From the NCBI RefSeq assembly GCF_000281045.1, contig NW_008246078.1, positions 789,124-853,123 of the forward strand: DNA of 64,000 nt. Direction: 5' to 3'. The translations under genes were made by a program, and so were the position numbers. Positions within the stretch are counted from its first letter, which is position 1; every line of letters starts with the position of its first letter. Positions 32,411 through 43,025 of this stretch are shown piece after piece. Below the pieces are notes generated by a model. It did no database searches and was not told the DNA's origin. It worked only from the letters and a program-made list of their open reading frames with translations. Source of the DNA: Saprolegnia diclina VS20 (lineage: Eukaryota; Oomycota; Saprolegniomycetes; Saprolegniales; Saprolegniaceae).

Positions 32411-32699
32411 ACTAGAGACGCCGCCATCGACAACGGCAAGCTCCTCGCGTCGAGAAGGACCGTGCAGTTTAAAAATGCAGTCAATATGGCACGTACACCA
32501 TAGTCACTTTGGATCCCTCTGCCTTGACCGACTGCAGCAAATATAAGTCTTCATCTCGGGCATGGAGACGCAAACAGTCGCGTGCACGCGGGTGACGCGC
32601 CGTGGGCAGTGTATGCAAGGGCCAATAAACAGTGTATTGACCCTTACACTGTATGCAAGCTCATCGTCGCCTGTCTGAAGCTGGGATGACAACACTGTG

Positions 32700-33416
32700 C
32701 TACAGGCTTGCGTCGAATGGGAGGCGGCCGACGCAGTTGGCGCTGCCGCAGTGGCACGGCGCGTGGCCCACGCCGCTGGCAACGCCATAGTCGATCGTGA
32801 TTTCGTCGTCCCTTTCAATAGGTCGCAGCGCACGAACCTGGAGCCGAGGCAGCACGCAGCGCCGATCGTCTCGGCGATATGTGTCTAGAACTGCATTGGG
32901 CGAGCACGCGTGGTTGATGAAGCGCGTGTAGTTGCCGACGCGGCCGGCGTCAACGTTGGTGCGCAGCACGCAGTCGGTCGCCTCTTCGCGGACGCTCACA
33001 ATGTACGTCGACGCGCGGTTCATGTCGCTTGTGCGCACGAAGTCGCCAGCGTACTCGCCGAGGTAAGCGCCGGGCGAAATCGGGGATGCGGCATGGAGCG
33101 CCCAGCCTTTCGCTGCGTGCTTGGTCACGTAGACGTCGACTGTCCGTGTTGCATCCATCGGCCAGTCGTATGCAGCAGGTAGACGCGTCGAAGCGCGGTA
33201 CGCAAAGCCGTGTGGGTACCCGGCGGCGCCACGCACCATCACCGGCCGCGGCTCGCTGCCACTCGAGAGGTCGGCGCGACGCTGCGCATGGAGACAGCGG
33301 ACGGCGCTCGCCCAGCCTGTAGCCACGAGCGCCGCACGAGAGAGCGACGAGACGTCGAGGAAGACGAAGATGCAGAGCAATGACGTCTCGGCGTCGGCTG
33401 GGCGCTGGCGCTTCAT
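32700..33416 (-). CDS. SET-domain protein with F-box-like N-terminus
   Basis: A 238-residue single-exon frame. Residues 10-45 (LLCIFVFLDVSSLSRAALVA) look like an F-box. The SET domain follows: KGWALHAASPISPGAYLGEY (SET N motif), YIVSVREEATDC, the NHxCxPN signature in RFINHACSPNAVLD, and DEITIDYG, then a post-SET-like Cys cluster (CHCGSANCVGRLP). SET domains transfer methyl groups from S-adenosylmethionine to lysine in histones or other proteins; all three key motifs are intact. The combination with an F-box would link it to SCF ubiquitin ligases, an inference that rests on a short motif. Start ATG 33416 lies 20 bases below a GGCATGTGCC palindrome. Confidence 0.88.
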   Translation of the reverse strand: MKRQRPADAETSLLCIFVFLDVSSLSRAALVATGWASAVRCLHAQRRADLSSGSEPRPVMVRGAAGYPHGFAYRASTRLPAAYDWPMDATRTVDVYVTKHAAKGWALHAASPISPGAYLGEYAGDFVRTSDMNRASTYIVSVREEATDCVLRTNVDAGRVGNYTRFINHACSPNAVLDTYRRDDRRCVLPRLQVRALRPIERDDEITIDYGVASGVGHAPCHCGSANCVGRLPFDASL

Positions 33417-34181
33417 GTCGTGGCCCGTTTTGTTTTCGGCATGTGCCGAAAGTAGCGTGGCGTAATCAAGTTGCGGTTACGATCGGTGGCAGGTTTCGGA
33501 CCTGCTTTGGCGAGCGTCTCGCAATCACAACACGTTGGGCTTTTGAGGGGTGGTATTCGTATTGTCACCACACGGTATTCGCAGTGGTCTTCATGTGACG
33601 TCGAGAGCGTGCTGCCCACGCTACCGTAGCTCGCTACCAAAACCCTGGTCTTCGTGCGAATGTTTCATAGCTGCAACCAACAGGTGCGAACCGTCGCACA
33701 CTTGCCAGATCTGATGGCTCTCCATGCTGCTCTCCATCGTCAAGTAGCCCAACGCAAGAGCTACATCCCCGCAAGCTCTAGTCCGCTTCTACACATATAG
33801 CTAGATCTTGATTCCTGGGTTATCATCCTTTGGCTTCTCAGTGCCATCATCAACTTCAACAACCCGACTTGTGACGAGGTGCACGGTCGACGCATCCGCT
33901 TGCATGCTATAGCCATTGCTACCGCACACCGCTGGCCTTGCTAAACGGTACATATTTGTCTGCAGCTCGTTCGACACACGTCGTTGTGCACCCGTCGCGG
34001 CCACCGACGACAAGTTGTGCAAGGCTGTTATTTTCGGCACGTGACCGTCATGCATTGTGATTGGATAATAATCGGCCTGTCGCGGCCATCTTCGGAATTC
34101 GCATGAAGGCCAGAAGGAACGAACGAGCCGGCTGCGACGGCTTGTCGACGACCATTGCTCAACAACTTGGCCCGCGCGCAG
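33417..34181. other. Divergent promoter region between SET and GST genes
   Basis: Both neighbours start outward from here. Contains a palindrome at 33438 and a related half (TTTTCGGCACGTGACCG, 34031-34047) about 140 bases upstream of the GST start. No convincing ORF. Confidence 0.45.
33438..33447. promoter_or_regulatory. GGCATGTGCC palindrome upstream of SET gene
   Basis: Context TTTTCGGCATGTGCCGAAAG: the inverted repeat extends to TTCGGCA-TG-TGCCGAA. It sits about 22-31 bases before the SET-gene ATG on that gene's strand. Confidence 0.55.
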
Positions 34182-34838
34182 ATGACGGACGCCGATGGCC
34201 TCGTGCTGCGGTACTTTGACATCCCTGGCCGCGCCGAGATCACGCGGCTCCTCTTCACCATCGGCGACGTGCCTTTTCAAGACAAGCGCATTCCCAAGGC
34301 GTTGTACCCGCACCTCAAGCCCAAGCTGCGCCTGCCGTTTGGCTCGCTCCCGACGCTCGAAGTCCAAGGTGAGACGTATGGCTGCAGCCTCGCGATCGCG
34401 CGCTACGCCGCAAAGCGCGTTGGCCTGTACCCGGACGACCCGCTCGCGGCCTTTCGCATCGACCACTTTGCAGGTCTTGTCCACGATACCATGGTCACGC
34501 TGCTCGTGGTGCTGTACATGGACGGCTGCGCCGTGCTGCGCGCCAAGCGGCTGCGGCGGGCGCGGCGGCGCATTCCGCAGCTGCTCGAGCACTTGGAGGA
34601 CGAAGCGCTCGGCGCCGGCAGCTTCTTCGCAAACTTGTCTTGGCTCGATGTCTACCTCTTCGACCTGATCCACAACGTCCTTTTGCGCTTCTGCAACGTC
34701 CTGCGCATTCCGTTTGACAAGTACCCAAAGCTCCACACCATATACAAGACGATCCTCTGTGATCCCAAGATCGCCGCTTATTTAACGCGCACCGAGGGCC
34801 CGACCTTTCGCCCTCGCTGCACGACGACCCACTCCTAG
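34182..34838 (+). CDS. Glutathione S-transferase (cytosolic, sigma/alpha-like)
   Basis: From ATG 34182 (MTDADGLVLRYFDIPGRAE) 218 residues. The start L-R-Y-F-D-I-P-G-R-A-E-x-x-R matches the thioredoxin-like N-domain with its Tyr near residue 11; LPFGSLPTLEVQG carries the cis-Pro turn and YGCSLAIARYAAKRVGLYP the glutathione-binding Ser and the link helix. The helical C-domain is present but diverged, with a basic run (RAKRLRRARRR) that is unusual for GSTs. The enzyme would conjugate glutathione to electrophiles in the cytosol. No intron. Confidence 0.88.
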   Translation: MTDADGLVLRYFDIPGRAEITRLLFTIGDVPFQDKRIPKALYPHLKPKLRLPFGSLPTLEVQGETYGCSLAIARYAAKRVGLYPDDPLAAFRIDHFAGLVHDTMVTLLVVLYMDGCAVLRAKRLRRARRRIPQLLEHLEDEALGAGSFFANLSWLDVYLFDLIHNVLLRFCNVLRIPFDKYPKLHTIYKTILCDPKIAAYLTRTEGPTFRPRCTTTHS

Positions 34839-35237
34839 TCCTAATGCCAGCGCTCATTATTCGTTGTCTTCTCGGATGTTGCTGCGGGTATCGAGCGCCA
34901 TGGCGACGGTCCATGAGAAGCTCCTCATTGACCATTATCAAAGTCATGGCTGTCCATCTTGCTGACCGCTCGAGTTGCACAATGGCGCAACCAACTGCGT
35001 GATCAGCATCTTGACACCATGCTACCAGTACACACTTACCCGGCCATCCGCGGACACACACGTGCACTGACGCTTCTATAGTTCGCACTGGCAGCTCGAA
35101 TATCGTCGAGCTACCCCATCCAAGGGCAGCTTGTCGAATGGCGCAGCAGTGACGATGTAAGAACTATTTTTTTTGCTCAAGAGCTGTATTGTGTCTTAGC
35201 AGGGTGGTGTGATCGCAGGGATGACGCAGATGGTCGC
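34839..35237. other. Spacer between convergent GST and eL19 genes
   Basis: Carries two 3' untranslated regions. A run of T at 35167-35174 lies about 65 bases beyond the eL19 stop. No ORF of note. Confidence 0.4.
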
Positions 35238-35879
35238 TTACTGCTTGGCGGCGACTTCCTTGCCGGCCTTGCGGTCGCGGGCGTTGCGGGCCTTCTCCTT
35301 GCGGGCTTCCGACTGGTCCTTGAGGGCCTTCTCGCGGATGTGCTCCGACTTGAGCTTGTGGATGACCTCCATCAAGACGCGCTTGTTCTTGAACTGGTTA
35401 CCCTTGGCGCGCATGTACAGATCGTGGTACATGTGGCGGTCGATCTTCTTGGCATCACGGTACTTGCGAAGGAGACGGCGGAGCACACGCATGCGGCGCA
35501 TCCAGATGACCTTGAACGGGAGACGGGCGTTGGCCGTACCGCGGCGCTTACCGATACCGGTGTGGCGACCCTTGCGCTTGGCCTCGTTGCGCTTGGTGAA
35601 GCGAGCGCGCGAGTGGATGACCTGCGGCTTGCGGATGACAAAGCCATCCTTGACGAGCTTGCGGATGTTCTGGCGCGAGTTGGCGAGAGCGATTTCCGTC
35701 GACTCGTTGGGGTCGAGCCAGACCTTGCGCTTGCCGCACTTGAGGACCGACGCGGCCAAACTACAGAGCACGTCTCATGAGCCTCCAGCCGTATCCACGC
35801 AGGCCATGCAGGCCCTCGTCGGCGCCTGCACGGCCGCGTCGTCATCGTCGTACCGCTTCTGAAGCTTCAGAGACACCAT
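35238..35879 (-). CDS. RPL19: Ribosomal protein eL19, two exons
   Basis: Exon 1 (35879-35854) encodes MVSLKLQKR up to the second base of the Arg codon, and a 93-nt intron (35853-35761) joins it to exon 2 (35760-35238); total 182 residues. The product reads [19 protein letters not shown], then [40 protein letters not shown] and a long basic C-terminal helix, all characteristic of eL19, a 60S protein that makes a bridge to the small subunit. An intron soon after the ATG is common in ribosomal protein genes. Confidence 0.98.
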
Positions 35880-37306
35880 GTTATTAAACCCTGCAAAAGA
35901 AGTAATAATGTGCGAGCTTGGAGCTCCTGAGCACCTCCTCCACCAACCAAAAGCGGCCGCCATCGCGGGTGCTTTTAATCGCATCTCACGCAAAGCAATA
36001 CAAATAACAAGTACAACTTTAAATATTTGCATTGTACAACGAACGGGACTTTACTGAAGGGCAAAGGGCATACTTTAATCAAGTGAGACGCGAAACAGGC
36101 TTCAACCAATGGTTTACCTCGGCCAATCACAACGTATGGCGCGACCAATACTGTGAAAATGCATCTTTGAAAACCTCTCAGATTACATATTTGCAGGCTG
36201 GTCACACCACGGCAAGGCTGGTCACACCACGGCAAGGTGCATGGTGGGCCAGCACGGGCGTGCTGCAGCTAGGTTGCCTCATAGGCGCTAGCATGTCTAG
36301 CGTATGGCCGTCCACGCGTGCAAAGTGGCATCATCGGCGCTAGCACGTAAGCGTGCGGAGAGATTGCATCGATGCCTATGGGCGAAAGCTGTGATCGCGG
36401 CGAGCAACAAGGGCCATGCCAAGACACCTTGCTCTGTGTGCAGTCTGCTAGGTGGCTGCGGTGCGATGGTCTCCACCTGGTGCTACACTTGCGAAGGCGC
36501 GTCGCTGGCTCACAGGGTGAAGCTGTTCCGAGGGAGGCTTCTTGAAGTTGGGGTCATGAAAAGCAAAGCGCATGGCCAAGTGAGCTCGCAAAGGATGACT
36601 GCGCCGCTTAGCTGCGTGACTACGTCACACGCCGCAGGTGCGTGGCGAGACGAGAAGACTCCCCTATCAGTAGTATACAGACTGCTAACGGGACCGGTGC
36701 ATCCCACCCGACGACCAGCTCCGACGACCAACCGCCTCATATGTGTAGCAGCGCCTGTGCACTCAACAGCCGAGCAACATGCCGGCGCAAGGGCGCTTCC
36801 TTGGACAGGCCTGATATGTTGTAACAGCGGAATAACCGATCTGCAACGTGGCTCAAGCTGGTGTCCTTGAAAAAGAACGCGGCTTCTGCCGTCCGGTCTA
36901 TGTGTGTACGTGGGCGTCGCGCCCAGAGACGTTGTCGACAGTCCACCAAAGAGAGTAGCTACGCTGTGTAATCGGCGCCGTGCTTGGCACAACCACCAGG
37001 TCGGGAGCCACCCACCTTTCTTGGGTTTTCTGCCCCGCCTAGGGCCCCCACACAAGTACGAGTGCACGGACGGAGGCTTACTATGGATACCTTCTCGCGG
37101 CTGTACCACCACAGCACTGGAAAGCAATCTTTATCGTGGGATAAAAACACCCTATTCCTTGCTCGATGGCCTGTCGGACAAGATGTGCCCACGCGTTCTC
37201 GGTCCTTCATCGCTGCCCCAGCGCTCGGTAGACTAGGTCGTTTGGCAAAGGGCACTGACAAAACACTTTACTTTATGGTACAAATGCTCTTTACAGAACA
37301 TATACG
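35880..37306. other. 1.4 kb spacer before the small-gene array
   Basis: Low-GC start (35960-36180), a perfect 20-base tandem duplication at 36196-36235, and several long antisense ORFs (up to 205 codons) without recognisable features. I see no credible gene. Confidence 0.4.
36196..36235. repeat. 20-base tandem duplication
   Basis: GGCTGGTCACACCACGGCAA occurs twice, back to back and identical, in a non-coding spacer. Confidence 0.95.
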
Positions 37307-37528
37307 CTATCGACTTGATATCGAGCTATTGTGCCGCGGTGTGGGGATGCGGTTGTCGGCAAAGAGGCGGGCAAACTCGTCGCGGGCCTTGGTCGTCGGA
37401 GGCTCCACGATGCTTTGGGCGACGCGCGTTCGGCGTTCGTCCAGATGCATGCGTTGTTGCTTGAGCGTCGCAAGAACGACGCCAAGGTCGTCGATCGAGG
37501 TCGGCAGCGCGAGCGACGTGTACGTCAT
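37307..37528 (-). CDS. Small helix/EFARLF family protein, array member 1
   Basis: A 73-residue frame starting MTYTSLALPTSIDDL. It carries the family helix (VLATLKQQRMHLDERRTR, residues 18-35) and the tail motif DEFARLFADNRIPTP (residues 50-64), separated by a short polar linker. No signal peptide or membrane segment. It is the first (lowest coordinate) of seven minus-strand genes that share this plan. I do not recognise the family. Confidence that it is a gene comes from similarity to its neighbours, not from its length. Confidence 0.72.
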   Translation of the reverse strand: MTYTSLALPTSIDDLGVVLATLKQQRMHLDERRTRVAQSIVEPPTTKARDEFARLFADNRIPTPRHNSSISSR

Positions 37529-37810
37529 GGCGTCAAATGTAAACTGACGTACTACTCAAATTTGGTCTTTTTGTGTTTCAAAACAAAAGCCCATCCCTTC
37601 TCGGTTCAACGACCGACTGCATCAATCGTGACCATGCGGCTCTAATATCTGGTCCAGGGGTACTTCAAGCCGCGCGGCTGCACACGCTCGAGGCAGGTGA
37701 GGTCCCACCCGGTCCTCAGTCTTGGATTTGGTCGAGAGGAACGACGACGACGACGACAATAGGTCCGTACGGCGGACAGTATATTAAATAGATGAGCGCA
37801 CTGCCTCTGT

Positions 37811-38050
37811 CTACGAATTGGAGGCGCCGCCGCCACTGCCCTCAAAGAGCTCGTTGTATTCGTCGCTGGGCCGCCGGGCGCGGTCGCCGTCGTTGGCGTG
37901 GTCGGCCTCGAGGCTTCGCGAGAGCTGGATGCGCTTGTCGTGGATCGCAGCGTGCTGCCGCTTTAGGTTCTCAAAGGCTTGGCAAATGTCGGACGACGGG
38001 ACGTCTGCCGTGAGGTCTTTGGGAAGTGTGAGCACCGGCGCCGACGCCAT
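37811..38050 (-). CDS. Small helix family protein, array member 2 (diverged tail)
   Basis: From ATG 38050 (MASAPVLTLPKDLTADVPSS) 79 residues. The shared helix reads ICQAFENLKRQHAAIHDKR (Leu-Lys, then Arg at +2 and Lys-Arg at +11/+12, as in the other members). The tail ends DEYNELFEGSGGGASNS, where ELF may be a remnant of EFARLF. The longer ORF to 38164 is open but its first 38 codons are unlike the others. Confidence 0.65.
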   Translation of the reverse strand: MASAPVLTLPKDLTADVPSSDICQAFENLKRQHAAIHDKRIQLSRSLEADHANDGDRARRPSDEYNELFEGSGGGASNS

Positions 38051-38363
38051 TTCCGGGCTTTTTTCAGTCTCGGGGCAAAATTGAAGAGTGTGACAAGAAA
38101 GGTCAAAGCCAAAATCCCGGGAGAAACCCGGAGCGAATCTCCGAGGCGCATTGTGATTGGCCACGGCGACCTTTTTGCTTGGGATCCCAGGCTTTTGGCG
38201 ACGTTGGATCGGCGTGAATCTCGGGTCCTGGCGCCACGGGTCGACGACATTGCATCAAGTCAAGAGCGTGGTAGTCAATGTACCCGTAGACAAGGCATTC
38301 GATATCCATATTTATATATATATTGGACAACATTTTACAGAGACGACGGAAATAGATAAGTGT

Positions 38364-38618
38364 TTAGCATTGCGGCACAATATTGCCGTGAAAGAGACGC
38401 GCAAATTCGTACGTCTTGGGGGGCGAGTTGCTGCTCTCGCTGTGGGGACTCGGGAGGTCGTCGGCGGCAAATGCCGTCGCGATCTGTCCGTGGCGCTCCT
38501 GGAGGTACGCGCGCCGGCCCTTGAGGAGCGAGATGGCGTTTTGAATCTCGCCAAAGCTGAGGTCGATCGGGAGGCGGCACTCGTACGAGGTCACAAACTT
38601 GGCTTCGACGCTGGGCAT
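38364..38618 (-). CDS. Small helix/EFARLF family protein, array member 3
   Basis: Starting at ATG 38618 (MPSVEAKFVTSYEC) the product is 84 residues; an in-frame ATG at 38678 would add 20 residues with a basic run (GGRRRRSER). Helix: IQNAISLLKGRRAYLQERH; tail: KTYEFARLFHGNIVPQC at the very C-terminus. The Ser/Pro-rich linker between them (SPHSESSNSPP) is typical of a flexible connector. Confidence 0.72.
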   Translation of the reverse strand: MPSVEAKFVTSYECRLPIDLSFGEIQNAISLLKGRRAYLQERHGQIATAFAADDLPSPHSESSNSPPKTYEFARLFHGNIVPQC

Positions 38619-39829
38619 GCTCTTGAAATGGTGAAAATCGCGTTCTGACCGACGTCGACGACCACCAAACATCCCCACTGTGTCGTTTTCGCTTCTCGGG
38701 CCAAGGGTGGCATTGTACCAGATTCAATTGCTATACAAAACGAATCTGGCACGGCCGCACTGAAACAGGACACCGACGGCCAAGGCAGCCTTTCCCCGCA
38801 CCAACGCCAAAGCTGATGGGCTCAGCAAGCACGTTGGACTCGCATGCACTGGCGTGTGATCGACGTTGGACACTGGCGCGAGTGCCCGCGCGACAGGACG
38901 CACCGAAACGATGACGGTTTGGCGAGCAGCCGTAGAGGCGAGAGCAAAGCTACTTCATTTCGAATGGAATCCGACAGTCGACGTGTGTACGAAGCGAGGA
39001 ATGGTGTCGCGTGCGTCCCTCGCTGCGTTCGTTTGTTGGTTCGATGCCAACGAGACAGACGCCACTGCCCATCAACCAGCTGCGTTGCGTCAAGATTATT
39101 TAAATACAGTTCAAATTTCATGGGCTTAGCTTGTGATTTGTAAGCCGTGATGGAAATATCATTTAATGACGGCCAAAGCGCCCTCGTTGACGTCGCCGGC
39201 CAGTAGCGCTAGATTCGAGACCATTAAAATAAAGTATACTCGCGAATGTGGTCGCGCCACCACAGCACGTCTCGCGTCAGTGATATTCGCCCCAGCATCA
39301 TCTGCCAACACTGCCGTCGACCGTGAAGGGGCTTGGAAACTGAAGGCATCGTTCGATCCGAGATCTTCCCTCGACCATTCGTCGCGACCGAGATTCGAAC
39401 CGCGTACCAGTCGCTGGTGACATGGAGGGTGGCGCCAACTGCGTCACACAGTGGAGGTCTGAGATGTGCGCCAACTACCGGCTGCGTGTGGTGTGCCGTG
39501 GGTTCGTGGCTACACTACACGGTACTAACTGCACTGGCCGTGCTCTGATCATGCAGCGTCAACGCGCCGAGTAGATTCGCTTGGCTTGCGCTCAAAGCGC
39601 CGGCGAATGACCGAGTTTGGGACGCGTTCGAGGGTGGCTCGAAGGTAGGACGATTGCATTCGCAGCAGATTTCAGCACGGTCAAGAGTTCTCTCTTGCTC
39701 GGTCGCGACGCGAAGTTGGCAGAAAACACGCAAGCTTGTTAAATTAAGGCCTCATTCGGCCAGTGCAATCTCGTCTTCTCGTAGAATGTTTCGCTCTACA
39801 CACTTGACAACACACAAAGACACGGCGCG
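38619..39829. other. Spacer within the small-gene array
   Basis: 1.2 kb between array members 3 and 4. ORFs are short and without the family motif. Contains a GATTCGAACC word (about 39390) that looks like a tRNA T-arm but does not fold into a tRNA. Confidence 0.4.
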
Positions 39830-40141
39830 CTAAACATGCATGGGCATGCGGCTGACGTAGCGGCGGGCGAGCTTGTCGTTGGGTGCGGTCGGGAGCTCGG
39901 CCTCGGCCTTGCGCTTCTTGGGCTCGACGCATACGGTGGCAAGGCGTGGAAGCACCTCGGTTGGCGTCGCCGCCTCTTGCTCCTTCATGAGGATCTGGGC
40001 GCGCTTGGTCTGGAGCGCGGCGCGCTGGCGCTTGAGGCCTTGCATGACGCTCACAATGTCGTGGCAGGCAAGGTCGATCGAGAGCGGCGACGGCGGCGAC
40101 GGAAACAGCGTCGGCATGTGCTGGAGAAGGCCGCGGCTCAT
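39830..40141 (-). CDS. Small helix family protein, array member 4 (basic tail)
   Basis: From ATG 40141 (MSRGLLQHMPTLFPSPPSP) 103 residues. Helix: IVSVMQGLKRQRAALQTKRA; then a Lys/Arg cluster PKKRKAEAEL that looks like a nuclear localisation signal, and the tail DKLARRYVSRMPMHV, where LAR is kept from EFARLF but the rest differs. The longest linker of the set lies between helix and basic cluster. Confidence 0.7.
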   Translation of the reverse strand: MSRGLLQHMPTLFPSPPSPLSIDLACHDIVSVMQGLKRQRAALQTKRAQILMKEQEAATPTEVLPRLATVCVEPKKRKAEAELPTAPNDKLARRYVSRMPMHV

Positions 40142-41653
40142 AGTACGTATTCGTGCAGTCGTTGAAAAGCAAAAGTGGTGGTCGAGCGACAGGCCGTGGA
40201 CGCGAACGACTTGGCTGCACGGAATGGTGAATCGGAAATGAAGTATGCATACGTTGCCGCTAGAGTATGGAGCCTGTCTGCGCCTCGCCCCATTTGCACA
40301 TATTGGTTCCACTATGCGAGCGAATCTTGGCTAGTGTTGCATCTCGTCACGGTCCGGCACCGAATCTGGGCCAAACCCGGACAAGTGTTTTTTTCGTTGC
40401 GTGTACTTTGCGCAAGATAATTTATTTAATTACTCACAGCCAGGTCTCGTCCACGGTGTCGAGCAAGGAGGTGCACTCATGCATCGAACACCGGAATCAC
40501 TCGAAGGCCAAGGCCCTTGCCTCCTCCTCTCGGCCTGCGCGTGCGAATCTGCTCGGTCAAGCCGAGTGGGTAAGAAGACCAGTTGATGGCTGGCGTGTTG
40601 TTTACTGGGTGTTTGTAAGGATATACTTCGGGTACGACGAACTTCGACTTGGTTTTAGCCATTATATGATACCAAGCGTTGAGTCCGACCTCATTTTGAA
40701 ATCGACAATAAGAATGCATACAAACCTTAAATAAGAAAGGGCAATCAGAATCGAGACAGCAATAAACTGCTTGCTTGTATGTGGGCGTGCCACGTACGCA
40801 GCTCATTTTGTCTCCACGTGCGACAGGTATGGCAATGTGTGCATACTGGAAGACATATACAAGTCGTCCATGCGACACGAAGCCATGGACCGCGTGGACA
40901 GGAGACGTCCACGTCCATGGATGCGGAGGTCCATACTTGTACATACCTCGCACCTGAGCACTTTTTTCATCTTGTGGTGGGGCTTGCGTCTCGGGTCAAA
41001 GGGCGAGTGCTAGTGAAGCAGAGCCCATGGCAAAACCACAAAACACTGTTATATTCGTTAATGCACTGTATTTGACGAAGTCGGTTGCTGCAACACGACA
41101 TGAACTGCACTGACGTCGTTCGTGGTGGTGTAGACCCGCCCGCGCATTTCGCGGTTGTGACGCCACGCTGCCAACGCCAGTCACCGAGACGAGGTGGTCG
41201 TTTTGGAGAGACTGGACATGAAAGAGGATACGTCCAGCGGTTTGTGCTCATTGCGCTCAAGCGAGCAACGAAAGCACGTGACTACCATAGTGCACACGCA
41301 CTTACCCTTGCGCTTCATCTTTCTAGTAGTACGTACTACGGGCTGCTTAACGCGGACAACGAAGAATACCGGTGTGATGTATCGAACGCCGTCGCGTCTG
41401 CGAACTACGTACCTCTGTGATATTGCGTACGTGATTGCTACGCCTCGCAGCATTCCGGTATGGGAATACAACAGGGTCCCTGTGGTAACCCCCCGCGCCA
41501 TTATTGATTGGCCATGCCTGGTTTTGTCTGCGAAATCGTCGCGCATCGTCACACTGCATCAAGGGCGCCACGCCGAGTGCTCCACGCAAGCCAAGCGAAC
41601 AAATGTGTAGCTTTGACGGAGATATTAACTTAAATAGGGAGAGCGGTCGACGT
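40142..41653. other. Largest spacer within the array
   Basis: 1.5 kb, lower GC than the genes around it. A 61-codon frame at 40477-40662 (minus, MAKTKSKFVVPEVYP) is present but resembles nothing. No copy or remnant of the family helix was found here by eye. Confidence 0.4.
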
Positions 41654-41959
41654 CTAGGAGCACAGCGGACCTGGGACCACGTTGCCGACAAAAAGGCGGG
41701 CAAACTCGGCGACCGGTCGGTGGATCTCGGTCTCGGCCTTGCGCTTCTTGAGTACGTGTCCACTGGTCTCATCGTCATGGACGTCCTGGTCGTCGTCGGT
41801 CATGTTGAGATTGTCAAGGACAGTAGCGCGCTTCTCGTCCACGGCTCGTCGCTGCTGCTTCAAGTCGATGATGATGTCGGCGATCATTTGCGGCGGCATG
41901 TTGGCATTGAGCTGGAGGCGCGGGTACAAAGGCGGGTACTCGGCGCAGACAGTGTTCAT
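41654..41959 (-). CDS. Small helix/EFARLF family protein, array member 5
   Basis: From ATG 41959 (MNTVCAEYPPLYPRL) 101 residues; an upstream in-frame ATG at 42034 would give 126. Helix: IADIIIDLKQQRRAVDEKRA, followed by an acidic linker (MTDDDQDVHDDE), a basic cluster (LKKRKAET) and the tail VAEFARLFVGNVVPGPLCS. It has the complete family plan: helix, acidic linker, putative nuclear signal and conserved tail. Confidence 0.73.
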   Translation of the reverse strand: MNTVCAEYPPLYPRLQLNANMPPQMIADIIIDLKQQRRAVDEKRATVLDNLNMTDDDQDVHDDETSGHVLKKRKAETEIHRPVAEFARLFVGNVVPGPLCS

Positions 41960-42755
41960 CTTGGAGATGGAGGATTCCCAGCACGAGTACGCGTAGTTGC
42001 AGTCGGTGACAGTGTCGGCGACGCCCGTGACCATGGATGGATCCGGCAGATTGGAAAGTGACCCCGCGACGAGCCAGCGAATGCAGACGCAAAGGTGGGT
42101 ACATGCCACCTCTTTCAGTGCGCACCATCTGCCCTTTCCTCACCAGCTGCCACGTAATCGTGTCGCACCCCGTCATGTCGGCGACTATTTTGGAATAAAA
42201 TATGCAATTGTAGCACGTGGTTTGTAGTCGCTACAACCAAACGTAGGCACGCATCCTTGCAATACAAACACCTAGTACAGGTATAGAGTAAGCATGCATT
42301 TTCATCTCTTGGCTTTGTGGACGTCGCAGGGCGCAGCTTTCGGACTTGTCCGAAATGAACGCGGGTGTTCAAGGAACCACGACATCGTTGCGAGCGAGAC
42401 GTGGCAACCGCGCTGGATCGCCCGGCGTATACCTACGATAAGGCCAAGGCCTTCGCATCGGTACTACGTTGCCTTCAAGCTTTGGTTCCTACCGCGGGTG
42501 CTTTCCAAAAGCCACATCATACACAGTGTGAGCTCGCCACCACCTCCACCACCTCGACCAGCTACCGGCAACAGAAACGTGGCGCGCACCCAGCCGTCAA
42601 CGGTAAATGACGTTCGTAATCCCGAATACACGGGACCACCGGCGTGGGATCGATCCTTCGTACACCTGCGCATGCTAGTCATATAGTAGCGAACTTGAAC
42701 AAGCCGCCAGCTCCGGCATACAACCCCGTGTATGCAAAGCGACAAAGTACAATGT
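41960..42755. other. Spacer between array members 5 and 6
   Basis: If the longer start of member 5 is right, 41960-42034 is coding. The rest shows short ORFs only, including a Pro-rich stretch antisense to nothing recognisable. Confidence 0.35.
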
Positions 42756-43025
42756 TTAGCAACGGGGGCAACGCTGCTGCACTAGATCGGGCGCGGACGC
42801 CGGGCGAAGGCTACTGGAACACGCCTCGTTGGTCGCCAAAGAAGGGACGAGCGTCGTGGACGGGCTCGTGAGCAAATCGGTAAAGCCGAGGCTCGTGAGC
42901 GCCTCGGTGCGCTTGGCCTGGATGAGGCGGCGCCGCTCCTTGAGGCGTGCGATCTCGGCAAAAACGTCGCCAGGACTCGTGGGCTGCCACGGGCGCTTGC
43001 GGCGAAGCGCGGGCAAGTACTCCAT
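42756..43025 (-). CDS. Small helix family protein, array member 6 (tail lost or out of frame)
   Basis: From ATG 43025 (MEYLPALRRKRPWQPTSP) 89 residues. Helix: VFAEIARLKERRRLIQAKRTE. The in-frame C-terminus (SSSLRPASAPDLVQ) lacks the EFARLF motif, but another reading frame over the same bases reads VPVAFARRPRPI before a stop, which resembles it. Either the tail has diverged or a small indel has shifted the frame. Confidence 0.65.
   Translation of the reverse strand: MEYLPALRRKRPWQPTSPGDVFAEIARLKERRRLIQAKRTEALTSLGFTDLLTSPSTTLVPSLATNEACSSSLRPASAPDLVQQRCPRC

Noticed and set aside
39380-39420. GGTTCGAATC on the minus strand as a tRNA T-arm
   Set aside because: Only one or two stem pairs form around the loop, and no cloverleaf can be drawn.
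40477-40662. 61-codon frame within the small-gene array
   Set aside because: Lacks the family helix and tail; base composition differs from the neighbouring genes.
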